A stretch of 26,233 nt of DNA from Coriobacteriaceae bacterium (GTDB taxonomy: Bacteria; Actinomycetota; Coriobacteriia; Coriobacteriales; UMGS124). The DNA lies in the NCBI GenBank assembly GCA_019420325.1, contig JAHZHK010000030.1:556-26788 (forward strand), given 5' to 3'. The notes under the pieces are model-generated. The model searched no databases and had not been told where the DNA came from. It worked only from the letters and a program-made list of their open reading frames with translations. Both the position numbers and the translations under genes were made by a program. This document shows, in pieces, positions 7,013 through 14,610 of this stretch (its first letter is position 1; each line of letters begins with the position of its first letter).

Positions 7013-9793
7013 CTACTTCGGCGCGGGGGCGCCGGCAGGGGAGTCGCTTGCGGGCGTATCCTCGGGAGCCGCGTTGCCTGCGGGCTCGTCGCCGGTTGCG
7101 GGGGCCGCCTCACCTGCGGGTGCGCCTTGCGCTCCCTGCTCGCCTGCGGGCGCGCCGGCGGCAGGCTGCGAGCTTGTCTCCACGGCGGGGTGCTCGACCG
7201 CGCGCTTCACAACGGTGAGCGTGCCGTACTCGTCGCCCGCCTCCACCACCGCGCCCGGAATCTCAACGGCGGCACCGCTCTCGTCCACCACGGAGCCGAA
7301 GATCGCAAGCGTGGCGCCATCTGCCACCGTGGCGCCCAGCGTGCCGTCGGTCGTGGCGATGGTGTTGTCGCCATAGAGCTTGAAGGTGAGCTGGCCGTTG
7401 AAACGTGCCTGGTAGGCATCGACATCAGCCGGATCGACGGAGGCAAGCGTGATGGCGTTGACACTGTCGTAGCCGTCGACGCGCGCCAGCTGCGTGCCGG
7501 CCGTCATGTCGATCTGGCTGTCTACGAGCGTAATGATGGCGCGCTCACCCTTGGTGGAGCTTGCGAAGGCGTCGCCCGAGCACTCGACGCTGGAGTTGAC
7601 TACGGTCATGGTCGCGACGTCGGTCACGAGCGAGGTGGTGTTCTGGAACTCGGCGCAGCCGCCCGTCACCTTGGAGTTCTCGAAGTACAGGGACGCAAAG
7701 CCGTTGCCGCCCAGACTCTTGCCATAGACGGAGTTCTTGACGATGAGCGTGGTAGGCTCGTCGGTCACGCAGTCGCCGCTGGCAACGCAGTCCTCAAATA
7801 CCTGGTAGCCGCCCCAGAAGTCGGAGCTGAACACGCGGCCCGTGCCAAATGCGGCCGAGTCGGTGTAGTGGTAGGAGCCGTTGTAGAGAATGTTGGAGAG
7901 GTGCTGCTCGCTGGAGTAGGCCACCGCGTTGGCGACATGCACGCTCGCGCCGAAGCCGCAGTACACCGCGCCCGCCATGGTGCCAGCCGGGTACGCCGAG
8001 CCTGTCGCCTCGCCGTCGACGACCAGGCGGCCGTCGGTGCTAGAGAGCTTGACATGGGAGTCCTTGCCCCACACGGCCATGGCCGAGCCGATGCCGTAAC
8101 GGTAGAAAGCGTTGCGGGCCGACGCGTTGTACACCAGGCCGTCTCCCTCGGTCGCTGACTCGGCGCCGTCGCGGGCGGTGTTGGGATCGGTCGCGCCCAC
8201 GATGACGTTGGCCGCGTCGTCGGCGTTGCCGGTGAGCGAGACGGTGTTGTCGCAGATCTCAAGCGTGCCGTTGACGTCGTCGACAAGCAAGGCGGCGTTC
8301 TTCTCGGAAATGAGCGATGCGGGCACGTCGGCCACGGCACCGTTCATGACGACGGTGTCGCCGTATTCGGGGCCGAAGAACTGCGCGATGTCGGAGGTGG
8401 CGGAGCCAACCTGCTCGGCCCAGGCAGCGTCGGGCGCAGTGCGCGACTTCACGAAGCCGCTCACGGTGTAGAGCAGGTGGATGCAGTCGAGCTTGCCCAT
8501 GGGCTCGTCCATGGCGGCGACGGCGGCCTCGCCCTTGTCGTCGACACCTTCAAGCACCTGGGCGACCGCGGCGACCTTGGCCTCGTTGGTGTAGTCGGCC
8601 GGCGCCTCCACGGTCGCGCCGTCGTAGTCGGCTGCAGCCTGGGCAAGCTGGGCCGCAGCGGCAAGGCCATCATCGTTCTTCATAGTCCACGCGGACTGCA
8701 ACGCGTTGTACAGGCCCACGCGGGCGAACTTGCCGGTGACCTGGGCGCCTGTGCCGAGCATCGTCGTGTCGGCGTCGATGTTGGTGAGCAGGTAGAAGCC
8801 GGGGTAGCTGCCCGTGGCGCCCGAGTCCTTCACGTCGGTCATCTTGGTATAGATGCCGTTCCACACGCCCACCTGCAGCGTGGCGCTCACGGAGTCGGAG
8901 TAAGGGTCGTTGGAGAACATCGCGCCCGAGAAGTCGGTGGCGTCCATGTAATCCTTGGCGAAGGTCACCTGGTCGCACACGATTTGGAAGAAGCGATAGA
9001 GAGCCACGGCGTACTCGAAGCCGTACATCTTCTCGCCGAACTCGGTGAGGGTGTCGCCGGCGTTGGTGACGCCGCTCGAGAGGAACCAGTCGACGGCGGC
9101 CGCGTCATCGCCCTCGATGCCGTAGTCGGCGGCCGTGCGGATCATGCGGTTGCCGCCGACGTAAACCGCGCCCGCGGCGTTGACGGCATCGACGGTGGCG
9201 GTGTAGTCGCCCTGGGCCATGTTGGGCGCATACCTGCTGAGCTCCAGGCTCGTGCCGTCGGCCAGGGTGAGGGCCGCGTCGGTGAGGTACTCGTCGTTCA
9301 CGACGTAGACGACGGTGGCGTAGGCGTCCTCGCAGGTCGTGAGGTAGTAGGCGACGTTGCCGGAGCCGGAGACGCCCTCCAAAGTAAAGGTGCCGTCTGA
9401 GACGCTGGCGGTCACGCCGTCGGCAACCTGGGTCTTTGCGGCGTCGAGATAGACCTCGATCGCGCCGTCGAAGGAAGCGGGGGCAAAACGCACGCCGTCG
9501 CCCTCGCCGTAGGCGCCGAAGCATTCGCACGATACGGTGCCGTCTGCCACCTCGCCCTGGCTGGCGACGAAGACGTACTGCTTGAGGGCGAGCATGCCGG
9601 TGAGGTCGATGGGGGCGGTGCTGCCCATGCCGCCAGGGCCGCCGGCACCGGGGGCTCCGCCCTCGCCAGGACCGTTGGCGCCCGGGGCACCTTCCGGGGC
9701 TACGGCGTCGGCAAGGGCCGTGCCAGCAGCAAATGCGCACGTCGCAAGCGACGCGCCAACAACGAACGAGCGACGGGTCAAGTTCTTGATCAT
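7013..9793 (-). CDS. large Tat-exported protein with repeat-rich, beta-helix-like C-terminal half, unknown function
   Basis: The 926-residue product starts MIKNLTRRSFVVGASLATCAFAAGTALADA, a clear Tat signal with an Ala-x-Ala site. AAGGGG precedes ATG at 9793. A Gly/Pro/Ala linker follows (about 33-57), then an all-beta Asp/Thr-rich region, then a helical Ala-rich part in the middle (about 330-440). The second half (about 480-860) has many short beta-prone segments with Asn/Asp/Ser turns and phrases such as VIVGATDPN, LIVKNSVYG and MTVVNSSVE, suggestive of a right-handed beta-helix. The last 50 residues are a Pro/Ala/Gly/Glu tail without sorting motif or membrane anchor. I recognise no catalytic signature. 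It is divergent from the FAD-dependent reductase, which has a comparable tail, so a joint role at the cell surface is a reasonable inference. Adhesin or polysaccharide-binding roles are alternatives. Confidence 0.85.
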   Translation of the reverse strand: MIKNLTRRSFVVGASLATCAFAAGTALADAVAPEGAPGANGPGEGGAPGAGGPGGMGSTAPIDLTGMLALKQYVFVASQGEVADGTVSCECFGAYGEGDGVRFAPASFDGAIEVYLDAAKTQVADGVTASVSDGTFTLEGVSGSGNVAYYLTTCEDAYATVVYVVNDEYLTDAALTLADGTSLELSRYAPNMAQGDYTATVDAVNAAGAVYVGGNRMIRTAADYGIEGDDAAAVDWFLSSGVTNAGDTLTEFGEKMYGFEYAVALYRFFQIVCDQVTFAKDYMDATDFSGAMFSNDPYSDSVSATLQVGVWNGIYTKMTDVKDSGATGSYPGFYLLTNIDADTTMLGTGAQVTGKFARVGLYNALQSAWTMKNDDGLAAAAQLAQAAADYDGATVEAPADYTNEAKVAAVAQVLEGVDDKGEAAVAAMDEPMGKLDCIHLLYTVSGFVKSRTAPDAAWAEQVGSATSDIAQFFGPEYGDTVVMNGAVADVPASLISEKNAALLVDDVNGTLEICDNTVSLTGNADDAANVIVGATDPNTARDGAESATEGDGLVYNASARNAFYRYGIGSAMAVWGKDSHVKLSSTDGRLVVDGEATGSAYPAGTMAGAVYCGFGASVHVANAVAYSSEQHLSNILYNGSYHYTDSAAFGTGRVFSSDFWGGYQVFEDCVASGDCVTDEPTTLIVKNSVYGKSLGGNGFASLYFENSKVTGGCAEFQNTTSLVTDVATMTVVNSSVECSGDAFASSTKGERAIITLVDSQIDMTAGTQLARVDGYDSVNAITLASVDPADVDAYQARFNGQLTFKLYGDNTIATTDGTLGATVADGATLAIFGSVVDESGAAVEIPGAVVEAGDEYGTLTVVKRAVEHPAVETSSQPAAGAPAGEQGAQGAPAGEAAPATGDEPAGNAAPEDTPASDSPAGAPAPK

Positions 9794-9897
9794 GTCTTAC
9801 CCCTTGTTCTCGAACGATTTTTCATGTGCCCCAGCTGGTTGCAGGCTGCACCTGCACTGCTGGCGTGCATGCGCGAGGGTTGTCTCGCATGCTCTCG

Positions 9898-9927
9898 ACT
9901 CTACGGCGGGTTTTCTGCCAGCCACAA
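9898..9927 (-). promoter_or_regulatory. candidate promoter of the 926-aa protein gene
   Basis: On the minus strand TTGTGG (9927-9922) and TAGAGT (9903-9898) are separated by 18 nt. The leader would be about 100 nt. The left arm of the inverted repeat at 9931-10002 begins just behind the -35 box, where an activator or repressor could act. Both hexamers are only moderate matches. Confidence 0.35.
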
Positions 9928-9930
9928 TCG

Positions 9931-10002
9931 CCCCTTTGGTGCGAAATCCAACTGCGTTCAGGATTGTGTGTAAACCGTGGCGAAGTCTTCGCACCAAAGG
10001 GG
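9931..10002. repeat. perfect 15-bp inverted repeat with 42-nt spacer in a divergent promoter region
   Basis: CCCCTTTGGTGCGAA at 9931-9945 is exactly inverted at 9988-10002. It lies in the 490-nt gap (9794-10283) between the 926-aa gene and the flavoprotein gene. Two 15-bp half sites this far apart could bind a looping regulator or form a long hairpin. The rest of the gap holds the promoter candidates listed here and no gene. Confidence 0.85.
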
Positions 10003-10124
10003 TTAGGGAAGTGCAACACGCGAGCGGGGTAGGCACAGAGACTCGTTTGCATCCGTCACGCATGCGGCAAAGCAGGGGATCGAACCTCGGCCCCGCCGCT
10101 CCCAGGTTTAATCCACCATTCTGC

Positions 10125-10184
10125 TTGACAACTTTTTTATCGCTGTCTACCAGCCATTTTTTAGGAATCACCCGTTTGGGGATT
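10125..10184 (+). promoter_or_regulatory. candidate promoter and dyad upstream of the flavoprotein gene
   Basis: A consensus -35 hexamer TTGACA lies at 10125-10130, but the sequence 17 nt further (TACCAG) is a poor -10. An imperfect dyad, AATC-A-CCC then GTTT then GGG-GATT, lies at 10166-10184, where a regulator could cover the start region. About 100 nt separate it from the ATG at 10284. Confidence 0.35.
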
Positions 10185-10283
10185 AATGGTCGCGCCCTGC
10201 GCCGCGTTACATTTTCAGGCGTTGTGTACCTGCGCGCCTCCGGATTAAGGGACCGGGGCGCCTCACGAGATAGGAGCACACGT

Positions 10284-12131
10284 ATGGCTGAAATGACTCG
10301 TCGTTCGTTCTTCGGCGTGGCGGCTGCGGCAGGCGCGATGGCTGCCATGCCCGCAATCGCAAGTGCCGATGAGGCTGCCGAGGGCATCACGGTGGGCACC
10401 CCGGTCGACGCCCCCGACGCCACCGAGGATGCCGACATCGTCGTCGTGGGATCTGGTATCGGTGGCTTCTTCGCCTCCATGATCGCAAAGGAGCAGGCCC
10501 CCGACGCCGTCGTTGTCATGCTCGAGAAGAACGCCACGCTGGGCGGTTCCACCAACTACGCCGAGTGCAACGGCCCGCAGAAGAACCAGGATGAGGACGC
10601 CGCGCGCCTGTCCGGTTACAAGTCGGCCTCCAACACGAACTTCATCGCCAACTCCATTCTGCACTATGAGCGCGTCAAGGAGGCCGGCAGCAACGCCGAC
10701 TGGCTCTTCGGCAAGCACGGGTGCGGCTTCTACCAGGCCGGTGTCACCTTCTACGAGGGCGGCAACGGCACCTCGGCCATCGAGAAGCTGACCCCCATCG
10801 CCACCGACGAGGGTGTCGACATCCGCACGGGTGCCCGCGCGTTCGCCCTCGTGCTCGCCGACCCCTACACCGTGACCGGCGTGCAGTACGTCGACGAGGC
10901 CGGCGCCGTGACGCAGATCGACGCCAAGGCTGTCGTGCTCGCAACGGGCGGCATGTCCACCAACAAGGAGCTGCTCGCCCAGTATTCCAGCCAGGACATG
11001 TCCAAGATCATCGGCTGGGGCGAGGGCCAGGACGGAGACGGCCAGCTCATGGCCGAGCAGACCGCGCACGGCCGCGCCAACCACCTCACCGTGGCGTCCC
11101 TCTTTAACAACGTCGGCAACGGCGACGAGTCGCTCGCATACAGCTCGCCGCTCGGCGTGGCCGCGACCATGCAGTACTCCGACCTCTTCGTCAACGAGTA
11201 CGGCATCCGCTTCTGCGACGAGTCCGGCGCGGGCGGCCTGGGCACCTCCCAGTCGGGCAAGCTTATCGAGAGCCAGGGCTACGTCTTCTCCATCATGGAC
11301 ACCTCGATGAAGGAGAAGTACGAGGCCGGCGGGTGCAGCCGCCACTACTCCGGCTTCGCCGACGCGTGCGTGGGCAGCCCCATCGACCTGACCAGCGAGA
11401 TCGAGGAGTATGCCGACAAGGACTACATCCTCTCTGCCGATACGCTCGACGAGCTCGCCGACAAGCTGGCCGAGAAGGTCCCGACCTTCGTGAAGGAAGA
11501 CTTCCTGGCCGAGATCGAGCGCTACAACGGTTTCTGCGCCTCCGGCACCGACGAGGAGTACGGCAAGGGCGCTGACTACCTGTGGGCCTGCGAGACTGGT
11601 CCTTTCTATGCCTTCCAGTGCTGCTCGGGCATGCTGAACACCTGCGGCGGCATTCGCATCGACCGCAACGCAGAGGTCTGCGACGACCGTGGCAAGCCGA
11701 TTGCCGGCCTGTTCGCCGCCGGCGTGTGCACGAGCGGCTGGGACGGCGAGGTCTACGGTGGCGGCACCTGCCAGACCGTGGGCATGTGGGCCGGCTCGAA
11801 GGCCGCCCGCTACATCGTTGAGAACATCCTGGGCGGCACCGTTGCCGACGACTGGATGGGCGACGTGAGCCTGCAGGACCAGGCCGGCGGCCCTGGCGGC
11901 GGCGACGCTGCCAAGGGCGGCGAGGCCGCTCTGGGCGACGCCTTCGAGGGCGGCGACAAGCCTGCCGAGGGCGGTGACGCCCCCGCTGGTGACGCGCCTG
12001 CCGAGGGCGGCGACAAGCCTGCCGAGGGCGACGCACCCGCTGAGGGCGACGAGGCTCCCGCAGGCGACGCCCCCGCTGAGGGCGACGAGGCTCCCGCAGG
12101 CGACGCCCCCGCCGAGGCACCTGCGAAGTAA
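10284..12131 (+). CDS. Tat-exported FAD-dependent reductase (fumarate-reductase/succinate-dehydrogenase flavoprotein family) with repeat tail
   Basis: The 615-residue protein begins MAEMTRRSFFGVAAAAGAMA, a Tat signal ending near AIASA. The FAD-binding Rossmann motif is G56-S-G58-I-G-G61, preceded by ADIVVV and followed by EKNATLGGSTNYAE, as in the soluble fumarate reductase flavoprotein family. Further family features are SDLFVNEYGIRFCDES in the middle and the end segment TCGGIRIDRNAE ... GKPIAGLFAAGVCTSGWDGEVYGGG that closes the FAD site. No haem-binding CxxCH motifs and no FMN-binding domain are present, so a separate electron donor is needed. From about residue 534 the sequence becomes a Gly/Asp/Ala/Glu/Pro tail of about 80 residues made of short repeats. 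ATG 10284 has TAGGAG upstream; the frame is open much further 5' but without a start signal. The substrate is unknown: relatives reduce fumarate, urocanate, cinnamates and other unsaturated acids. Confidence 0.9.
   Translation: MAEMTRRSFFGVAAAAGAMAAMPAIASADEAAEGITVGTPVDAPDATEDADIVVVGSGIGGFFASMIAKEQAPDAVVVMLEKNATLGGSTNYAECNGPQKNQDEDAARLSGYKSASNTNFIANSILHYERVKEAGSNADWLFGKHGCGFYQAGVTFYEGGNGTSAIEKLTPIATDEGVDIRTGARAFALVLADPYTVTGVQYVDEAGAVTQIDAKAVVLATGGMSTNKELLAQYSSQDMSKIIGWGEGQDGDGQLMAEQTAHGRANHLTVASLFNNVGNGDESLAYSSPLGVAATMQYSDLFVNEYGIRFCDESGAGGLGTSQSGKLIESQGYVFSIMDTSMKEKYEAGGCSRHYSGFADACVGSPIDLTSEIEEYADKDYILSADTLDELADKLAEKVPTFVKEDFLAEIERYNGFCASGTDEEYGKGADYLWACETGPFYAFQCCSGMLNTCGGIRIDRNAEVCDDRGKPIAGLFAAGVCTSGWDGEVYGGGTCQTVGMWAGSKAARYIVENILGGTVADDWMGDVSLQDQAGGPGGGDAAKGGEAALGDAFEGGDKPAEGGDAPAGDAPAEGGDKPAEGDAPAEGDEAPAGDAPAEGDEAPAGDAPAEAPAK
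11946..12113 (+). repeat. tandem in-frame repeats coding the flavoprotein tail
   Basis: A 36-nt unit coding EGDEAPAGDAPA is present twice in tandem at 12042-12077 and 12078-12113, with only the last base different. A related 21-nt unit coding EGGDKPA occurs identically at 11946-11966 and 12003-12023. Near-identical DNA suggests recent expansion, with possible length variation among strains. Confidence 0.9.
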
Positions 12132-12164
12132 GGCCTAACAGTCTGTCAATCAGTGTATGGGAAG

Positions 12165-12199
12165 AGGTCCCTGGAGCTGCCCAGCTCCGGGGGCCTTTT
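12165..12199 (+). terminator. rho-independent terminator of the flavoprotein gene
   Basis: A stem of about 14 bp (AGGTCCCTGGAGC with GCTCCGGGGGCCT, including G-T pairs) is followed by TTTTCCTGTTTTT. It starts 33 nt after the stop codon. Confidence 0.85.
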
Positions 12200-12238
12200 C
12201 CTGTTTTTCAGCCCTGCAAATTCCGATAAGGTCAGGTC

Positions 12239-12265
12239 TTGCCCGTATTGGCACGGTGATAGAAT
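12239..12265 (+). promoter_or_regulatory. promoter of the 552-aa exported protein gene
   Basis: TTGCCC at 12239-12244 is followed after 15 nt by TAGAAT at 12260-12265, which carries an upstream TG (TG-A-TAGAAT) and so fits an extended -10. The predicted transcript would start about 70 nt before ATG at 12341. Confidence 0.5.
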
Positions 12266-12340
12266 TCGCGGTGAACGAGGACGACCGCGAGTCGGTATGG
12301 CGTGCGGTTCGACCTGGGACCCAACGACAGGGGGCATACC

Positions 12341-13999
12341 ATGCAGCGACAGAACATTGACCGACGGTGCGCACTGGGCCTTGGAGCAGCAGGGGCAACA
12401 ATGCTCGCAGGCGCAGCGATAGCAGGTAAATCAGTCGGCCTGATCAGCGCCATGGCCGAAGAGGCGCCCGAGTCTCTCGACGCCACCTTTGGAGACGTCG
12501 ACGCTTTTGAAACGAACCTGGAGGCGGCGGGGTGTGTCGTTCAGCGCGGTGAGCTGCGCCTGCTCGACACGTTGCAGCTGGCAAGCGAAGGCAAGCTCAT
12601 TTCCTGCTTCGGCAACAATGCTGGCTCGCATTACCTAGTGAATTTTCTGCCGCCTGCGCCCAACCAGGACCCTGCGCCTGCTGATGAGGAGCACGGTTGG
12701 CCGGCCGAGGAACCGGGCGTGGGCTATGTCGCCGGCGCCGAGGGCAACTATCCCGCCAACCCCTATTTCAGTCCTGTGGGCTGGACGTACAAGCTACGCT
12801 CCGACGAGGCAGTCGTCATGGCGGGTCCCATGCCGCCTGCGTGCGTGTACTTCTCGCTCATCAACTACATTCTGCTCGCCTCCGTCAAACCGGAGCGGGA
12901 CTACACCAACGCGAAGGGCTTCTTCGCGGTAGACGCCGGTGAGGGCGGTACGTACCATCCCGTGTTCGGCAGCATCGGCATGCCGTACAACCAATTCGGC
13001 ATGGCTACCGAGGCTACGCCCGGCGCGTGTCCCGGCCCTGTGACGAACGTGGAGGCGCAGTCGTTCGGTGCGCGCTTCGTGTATGTGATGACGGGTGACG
13101 CCACCACGCTCGAGACGGTCGAGGCGGCGCTTGAGGCGGCGGGCTTCGGCGCGGGCGTTGTCAATGAGGCGCTCCTGCCTGCTCAGACGCTCAACATGGG
13201 CCTGGAAGCGGGCAAGGACACCTTCTGCACGCTGGCGCGCATTTCCCAGCCGGCCGACGGCGAGGCCATGGACGCTTGGATTGCCTCTTTGGCCGAGAGC
13301 ATGCGTGTCGTGCGCGTCACACCTTCCGCACCCAATGACGCGCCCTTGGCGGCGGAGCCCATCACGACGCGTGGCACGGGCGTGCACGAGATTTCTGCGC
13401 TGCCCCATGCGGCGGCCGACCTCGAGGCAATCCGCGAGGCAATCATCGCCCAGTATGCCGACGAGTACGACTACGAGGAGCCGGCGGTGGACATCGCCGT
13501 ACCCGAGGGCATGACCTCCTATTTCAACGACACCAACTCTCAGGGCGACAACCACGACACGACGTATCTCATGACCGAGAACTTCACGCTGACCTCCGAC
13601 GATGACTTCGTCGTGGTGTACGGCGTGAACCACACCACCACCGGAAAGGCCGTCTACTCCAACGCCGTCCTGTATGCTCGCCCCATGCTCAACGGCGTGT
13701 GCAGCATCTACAATGGCCTGTTCGAAGGCTCCGCCGCGCAGTACCTGCCCGAGGACGCGGGCAACGCCGACGGGTACTATGTCTACAAGATGGCCCGTTC
13801 TGGTTGGTCGGGTGCCGACGAGTTCACGGCCGAGATACCGTACAGCACCGGCAACGAGCAGGGCATATATTACGGAGTGGACAACAACAACACGGTTCTC
13901 GCGGCCTTCCGAGCTTACATCGAGCCCGAGACGGGCGTGGGCGCATCCTACTACGAGATCGTCTACGACCGCGCCATCGTGTTCCACCGCCGCGCGTAG
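12341..13999 (+). CDS. exported protein of unknown family (552 aa)
   Basis: ATG at 12341 is preceded by AGGGGG; an in-frame ATG at 12302 lacks a ribosome binding site. The N-terminus MQRQNIDRRCALGLGAAGAT followed by a hydrophobic Ala/Gly stretch is a Tat-like signal (RR then CALG). The mature protein (from about residue 40) is acidic with no membrane helices. Noticeable segments are PVGWTYKLRSDEAVVMAGPM with a following PPACVYFSLINYILL (roughly 145-180), and near the C-terminus DDDFVVVYGVNHTTTGKAVYSN and YEIVYDRAIVF. The first and last thirds look beta-rich, so two related domains are possible. I do not recognise an enzyme signature. It has its own promoter and a hairpin after the gene, hence probably a single-gene unit, next to the flavoprotein gene in the same direction. 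Confidence 0.82.
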   Translation: MQRQNIDRRCALGLGAAGATMLAGAAIAGKSVGLISAMAEEAPESLDATFGDVDAFETNLEAAGCVVQRGELRLLDTLQLASEGKLISCFGNNAGSHYLVNFLPPAPNQDPAPADEEHGWPAEEPGVGYVAGAEGNYPANPYFSPVGWTYKLRSDEAVVMAGPMPPACVYFSLINYILLASVKPERDYTNAKGFFAVDAGEGGTYHPVFGSIGMPYNQFGMATEATPGACPGPVTNVEAQSFGARFVYVMTGDATTLETVEAALEAAGFGAGVVNEALLPAQTLNMGLEAGKDTFCTLARISQPADGEAMDAWIASLAESMRVVRVTPSAPNDAPLAAEPITTRGTGVHEISALPHAAADLEAIREAIIAQYADEYDYEEPAVDIAVPEGMTSYFNDTNSQGDNHDTTYLMTENFTLTSDDDFVVVYGVNHTTTGKAVYSNAVLYARPMLNGVCSIYNGLFEGSAAQYLPEDAGNADGYYVYKMARSGWSGADEFTAEIPYSTGNEQGIYYGVDNNNTVLAAFRAYIEPETGVGASYYEIVYDRAIVFHRRA

Positions 14000-14006
14000 A
14001 GGACCG

Positions 14007-14040
14007 GGCGGCGCGTCGGCCATCCATCGTGCGCGCCGCC
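14007..14040 (+). terminator. terminator-like hairpin
   Basis: A perfect 9-bp stem GGCGGCGCG/CGCGCCGCC with a 16-nt loop lies 8 nt after the stop codon at 13999, followed by TTGTC. The T-run is short. Confidence 0.6.
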
Positions 14041-14610
14041 TTGTCGAGAAGCTTGCGGGCGGCGGGTCCGCCGCCCTGCAGGGCATTTCGCGTGCGGTGA
14101 GCTCCCAGCCTGCTCTATCGGCGGCCATTTGAGGGGATCCTCACCCGGTGGGGAGGGCCGCAGCTGGCGGCACGCCCTCACCCCCCAGTCGGTTCTGCGG
14201 AACCCCCGCAGGACCGACTCGCGCTCTTCTCTCGTGTACATGGGGGTCTTCTGTGGCCAGGGCTCGGGCCCCATTGGCAGAGAAACGAGTTTCGGAGTAG
14301 CGAGAACGTCGATTGGGACCCTTTCGGCGAGTTTTGCTGGGCGCGGAGGCTCGGATTGCTCGTTTTGGCCCCCTTTTCGCGCCTCGGGGAGCCTTTGAAT
14401 CTCATCCATGAGTGACTGTTTGAGGGATATGTGGGCCTGAGGGCCAAGGGCCCGAGCGCGTGCGGGGCTAATTTGCGCGGCATCCGCTTGTTCGTTTACC
14501 CATCTGCCCACCCTTGATACCTTTTGGTCGTTCAGGACGTACACTTTTATCGCATGCCTTGCGACAGATGTGTTCGAGAAGACGCCAACGACCGGGATGG
14601 GAGGCGCGAC
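14041..14610. other. 570-nt stretch without a supported gene
   Basis: Both strands have open frames of 60-190 codons (for example plus 14129-14398 and minus 13963-14544), but none has a ribosome binding site or protein-like composition. A TTG start at 14524 or ATG at 14554 could extend the next gene 5', but the best start signal is at 14611. I see no strong repeat or RNA signature. Confidence 0.5.

Noticed and set aside
10060..10100. tRNA-like T-arm on the minus strand (GGTTCGATCCCCTGC)
   Set aside because: The T-stem has a mismatch, and no acceptor stem, anticodon arm or D-arm can be found at proper distances.
9797..10283. Open frames on both strands between the 926-aa gene and the flavoprotein gene, including a long 5' extension of the flavoprotein frame
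   Set aside because: The plus frame overlaps the opposite gene and lacks a start signal. The Tat signal and ribosome binding site at 10284 give a clear start.
14129..14544. Possible proteins on both strands in the gap before the membrane protein gene
   Set aside because: Composition is shadow-like, both strands are open together, and no ribosome binding site is present.
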